This document shows, piece by piece, positions 62,140 through 64,000 of a stretch of 64,000 nucleotides of DNA. Below the pieces are notes generated by a model. The model made no database searches and had not been told where the DNA came from. It saw nothing but the letters and a program-made list of their open reading frames with translations. A program made the translations under genes and the position numbers. The stretch's first letter is position 1. The number at the start of each line of letters is the position of its first letter. Where the stretch lies: contig NZ_JQLH01000001.1 of the NCBI RefSeq assembly GCF_000744105.1, positions 2,356,001-2,420,000 of the forward strand, in the 5' to 3' direction. The DNA comes from Maribacter forsetii DSM 18668. Lineage in GTDB: Bacteria > Bacteroidota > Bacteroidia > Flavobacteriales > Flavobacteriaceae.

Positions 62140-63366
62140 ATGAAAAATAAAAAAAATATCATAATAGGCGGTGTCATTTTGGTCATCTTGGCTTTTGTTG
62201 CATATAGCTTTTTTAAGGGTGATGATACTGTTGCTATTGAAGCCAAAACAGTAGCTGCCAAAAAAGGTGATGTAACTACAATGGTAACAGCAACAGGAAC
62301 TATTGAACCTATAAATCAAGTTGATGTAGGTACGCAAGTTTCGGGTGTTGTAGAGAAGATCTATGTGGATTATAACAGTGTAGTTACAGAAGGACAATTG
62401 ATTGCTGAATTAGATAAAACCAATCTTAGAGCTGCTATGATACAGGCACAAGCTTCATATGATAACGCGGTAAGCAATCGTAATTATTTACAAACTATTT
62501 ACGATAGACAAAAGTCCCTATATGACAATCAAGTCATTAGCAAATCTGATTATGACGATGCCTTTTTCAATTATGAGACTGCAAAAGGTACGGTTACACA
62601 ACGTTTATCTGATCTACAGCAAGCGAGAACCAACTTAGGCTATGCCAATATCTATTCTCCTATAGATGGGGTGGTGCTGTCAAGAGATATAGATGAGGGA
62701 CAGACGGTTGCCGCAAGTTACAGTACACCAACACTATTTACCATTGCCCAAGATTTAAAAGAAATGCAAGTGGAAGCTGACGTTGATGAGGCCGATATAG
62801 GTGTAGTAAAAGAGGGACAACGTGTAAGTTTTACTGTGGATGCCTACCAAGGTCAAGAATTTGAAGGTGAGGTAACGCAGGTAAGGTTGGACCCTACAAT
62901 TACATCGAACGTGGTGACCTATACAGTGGTTATTAAAGCCGATAATCCTGATTTAAGATTGAAACCAGGTCTTACAGCTACCATTTCAATCTACACTTTA
63001 GAATTAAAAGATGTGCTATCCGTAGAAGCGAAGGCTATAAATTTTAAGCCGACTCCCCCTGAAATGATGGCTTATAATGAACAAGAAGAATTGACTGTGG
63101 AACCTCCAAAAGGTGGGGGACCAAAACCTGATGAAAATGATGATAGTACAAGGGTTTGGGTTCTCGAATCCAATGGTGCTATTTCTCCAAAAAAGGTGAC
63201 TTTAGGAGCTAGTGATGGGGTAAATGTTCAAATATTAAGTGGTATTAATGAAGGAGATAAACTGGTGTATAGTTTAAAATCAGAAACTACTCAATCTGGT
63301 GCCCCAGCAGGAGGTGCAGAAGAGAGTCCGTTTATGCCACAACGCCCAGGAGGTAAAAAGAAATAA
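62140..63366 (+). CDS. MacA-like periplasmic adaptor (HlyD family)
   Basis: A 408-residue membrane-fusion protein. The N-terminal helix (residues 5-24) anchors it. A lipoyl/barrel-sandwich half GTIEPINQVDVGTQVSGVVE is followed by a coiled-coil hairpin (about 85-150), the return lipoyl half IYSPIDGVVLSRDIDEGQTV, a beta-barrel, and a Gly/Pro-rich C-terminus (GGGPKPDENDD, PGGKKK). MacA types link the permease MacB to TolC. Position between the TolC and ATPase genes confirms the role. Confidence 0.92.
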   Translation: MKNKKNIIIGGVILVILAFVAYSFFKGDDTVAIEAKTVAAKKGDVTTMVTATGTIEPINQVDVGTQVSGVVEKIYVDYNSVVTEGQLIAELDKTNLRAAMIQAQASYDNAVSNRNYLQTIYDRQKSLYDNQVISKSDYDDAFFNYETAKGTVTQRLSDLQQARTNLGYANIYSPIDGVVLSRDIDEGQTVAASYSTPTLFTIAQDLKEMQVEADVDEADIGVVKEGQRVSFTVDAYQGQEFEGEVTQVRLDPTITSNVVTYTVVIKADNPDLRLKPGLTATISIYTLELKDVLSVEAKAINFKPTPPEMMAYNEQEELTVEPPKGGGPKPDENDDSTRVWVLESNGAISPKKVTLGASDGVNVQILSGINEGDKLVYSLKSETTQSGAPAGGAEESPFMPQRPGGKKK

Positions 63367-63368
63367 CC

Positions 63369-64000
63369 ATGAGCAAAGAAATCATAAAAATTGAAGACTT
63401 AAAGCGTGAGTTTACGATGGGTACCGAAACGGTTCATGCCCTACGTGGGATATCATTTACTATTGAAGAAGGTGAATTTGTAACCATCATGGGTTCTAGT
63501 GGATCTGGTAAGAGTACGATGCTTAATATTTTAGGATGTTTGGACCAACCCACATCGGGCACCTATGAAATTGATGGTGTAAGCATGAAAGATTTAAGTA
63601 GAAATGAATTGGCGACAATCAGAAATGAAAAAATCGGATTCATATTTCAATCATATAATCTTTTAGCTAGAACTTCAGCCATTGAGAATGTAGAGCTACC
63701 ACTTTTATATAATAGTAAAGTATCTACAGAAGAACGCAGGGAACGTGCTATTAAAGCTCTTGAAATGGTTGGTTTAGGAGATAGATTACATCATACTCCT
63801 TCTCAACTTTCTGGTGGTCAGCAGCAGCGTGTGGCCATTGCAAGATCTTTAGTAAATAACCCGGTAATGATATTGGCCGATGAGGCAACAGGAAATTTGG
63901 ATACGAGAACATCTTATGAAATTATGTCGCTATTTCAAGATTTGAACAAACAGGGAATTACCATCACATTCGTTACTCATGAGCCAGATATAGCAACATT
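63369..64000 (+). CDS. MacB-type ABC transporter ATP-binding protein, 3' end outside window
   Basis: ATG at 63369, 2 bp after the adaptor gene, and open to the end of the window (210 codons). Full nucleotide-binding motifs: Walker A GSSGSGKST, Q-loop FIFQSYNL, signature LSGGQQQR, Walker B MILADEATGNLD, and H-loop FVTHEPD. The pattern matches LolD/MacB-type ATPases that drive efflux or lipoprotein release. Whether the permease is fused (MacB) or separate cannot be seen. Confidence 0.93.
   Translation, partial: MSKEIIKIEDLKREFTMGTETVHALRGISFTIEEGEFVTIMGSSGSGKSTMLNILGCLDQPTSGTYEIDGVSMKDLSRNELATIRNEKIGFIFQSYNLLARTSAIENVELPLLYNSKVSTEERRERAIKALEMVGLGDRLHHTPSQLSGGQQQRVAIARSLVNNPVMILADEATGNLDTRTSYEIMSLFQDLNKQGITITFVTHEPDIAT

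Noticed and set aside
1..64000. tRNA, rRNA, insertion sequence or prophage
   Set aside because: No cloverleaf, rRNA segment, transposase, integrase, terminal repeat pair or phage structural gene was recognised on either strand.

Overview
The window looks like a 64 kb piece of chromosome from a Bacteroidota species, most likely a marine member of the Flavobacteriaceae. The evidence is direct: low GC, many lipoproteins with a signal peptide ending in a short Ser/Ala-Cys lipobox, a TonB-dependent receptor, menaquinone synthesis (menB), almost no Shine-Dalgarno sequences, several TTG starts, and repeated copies of the Bacteroidota -7 promoter element TAnnTTTG. I see no rRNA, tRNA, CRISPR array, prophage or insertion sequence. 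The first and last genes run off the window.

Layout. 0-9 kb: an ABM-domain lipoprotein with an AraC regulator, a D-lactate-type dehydrogenase, an exported catalase with an ankyrin partner and a divergent OxyR, then DUF2911, SDR, PAP2 and menB genes. 9.6-9.8 kb: drifting 7-bp tandem repeats. 10-21 kb: a serine hydrolase, a cell-wall and peptidase cluster (FG-GAP/c-type haem protein, 3D-domain protein, amidase, M14 peptidase), OmpA and VWA lipoproteins, XdhC with a MocA-like protein, and an amidohydrolase. 21-29 kb: an ECF sigma factor with a membrane partner, a GntR regulator, an array of four tiny genes, a cold-shock protein, an EamA transporter, a pseudouridine synthase and a helicase. 29-36 kb: a redox group (cupredoxin-like, AhpD-like, AraC, TonB receptor, OYE, OsmC). 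41-50 kb: an XRE regulator divergent from a PspA / NfeD-like / flotillin / giant AAA ATPase operon. 50-64 kb: J-domain protein, DEAD-box helicase, unusual SDR, a MORN/DUF2490 envelope cluster, a large Asp-box protein, and a TolC / MacA / MacB-type efflux operon.

The most unusual item is hidden in what looks like a gene-free stretch at 24.28-24.92 kb. It is a tandem array (unit about 179 bp) that reads on the minus strand as four consecutive 37-codon genes. The peptides are nearly identical and strongly basic. Between the outermost copies 15 of 17 differing codons are synonymous, including Ser AGT/TCA and Arg CGC/AGA, so selection is on a protein. I recognise no family.

Second, two promoters near 30.2-30.55 kb share the same architecture: two direct-repeat half-sites 21 bp apart, placed 22 bp upstream of a -7 element. 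One drives a 58-codon small gene, the other the AhpD-like gene. They probably define a local regulon of the adjacent AraC protein. Third, the PspA operon has a textbook promoter whose spacer contains an inverted repeat, the likely operator of the divergent XRE regulator. Fourth, the catA-oxyR intergenic region carries two matching palindromes exactly 30 bp apart.
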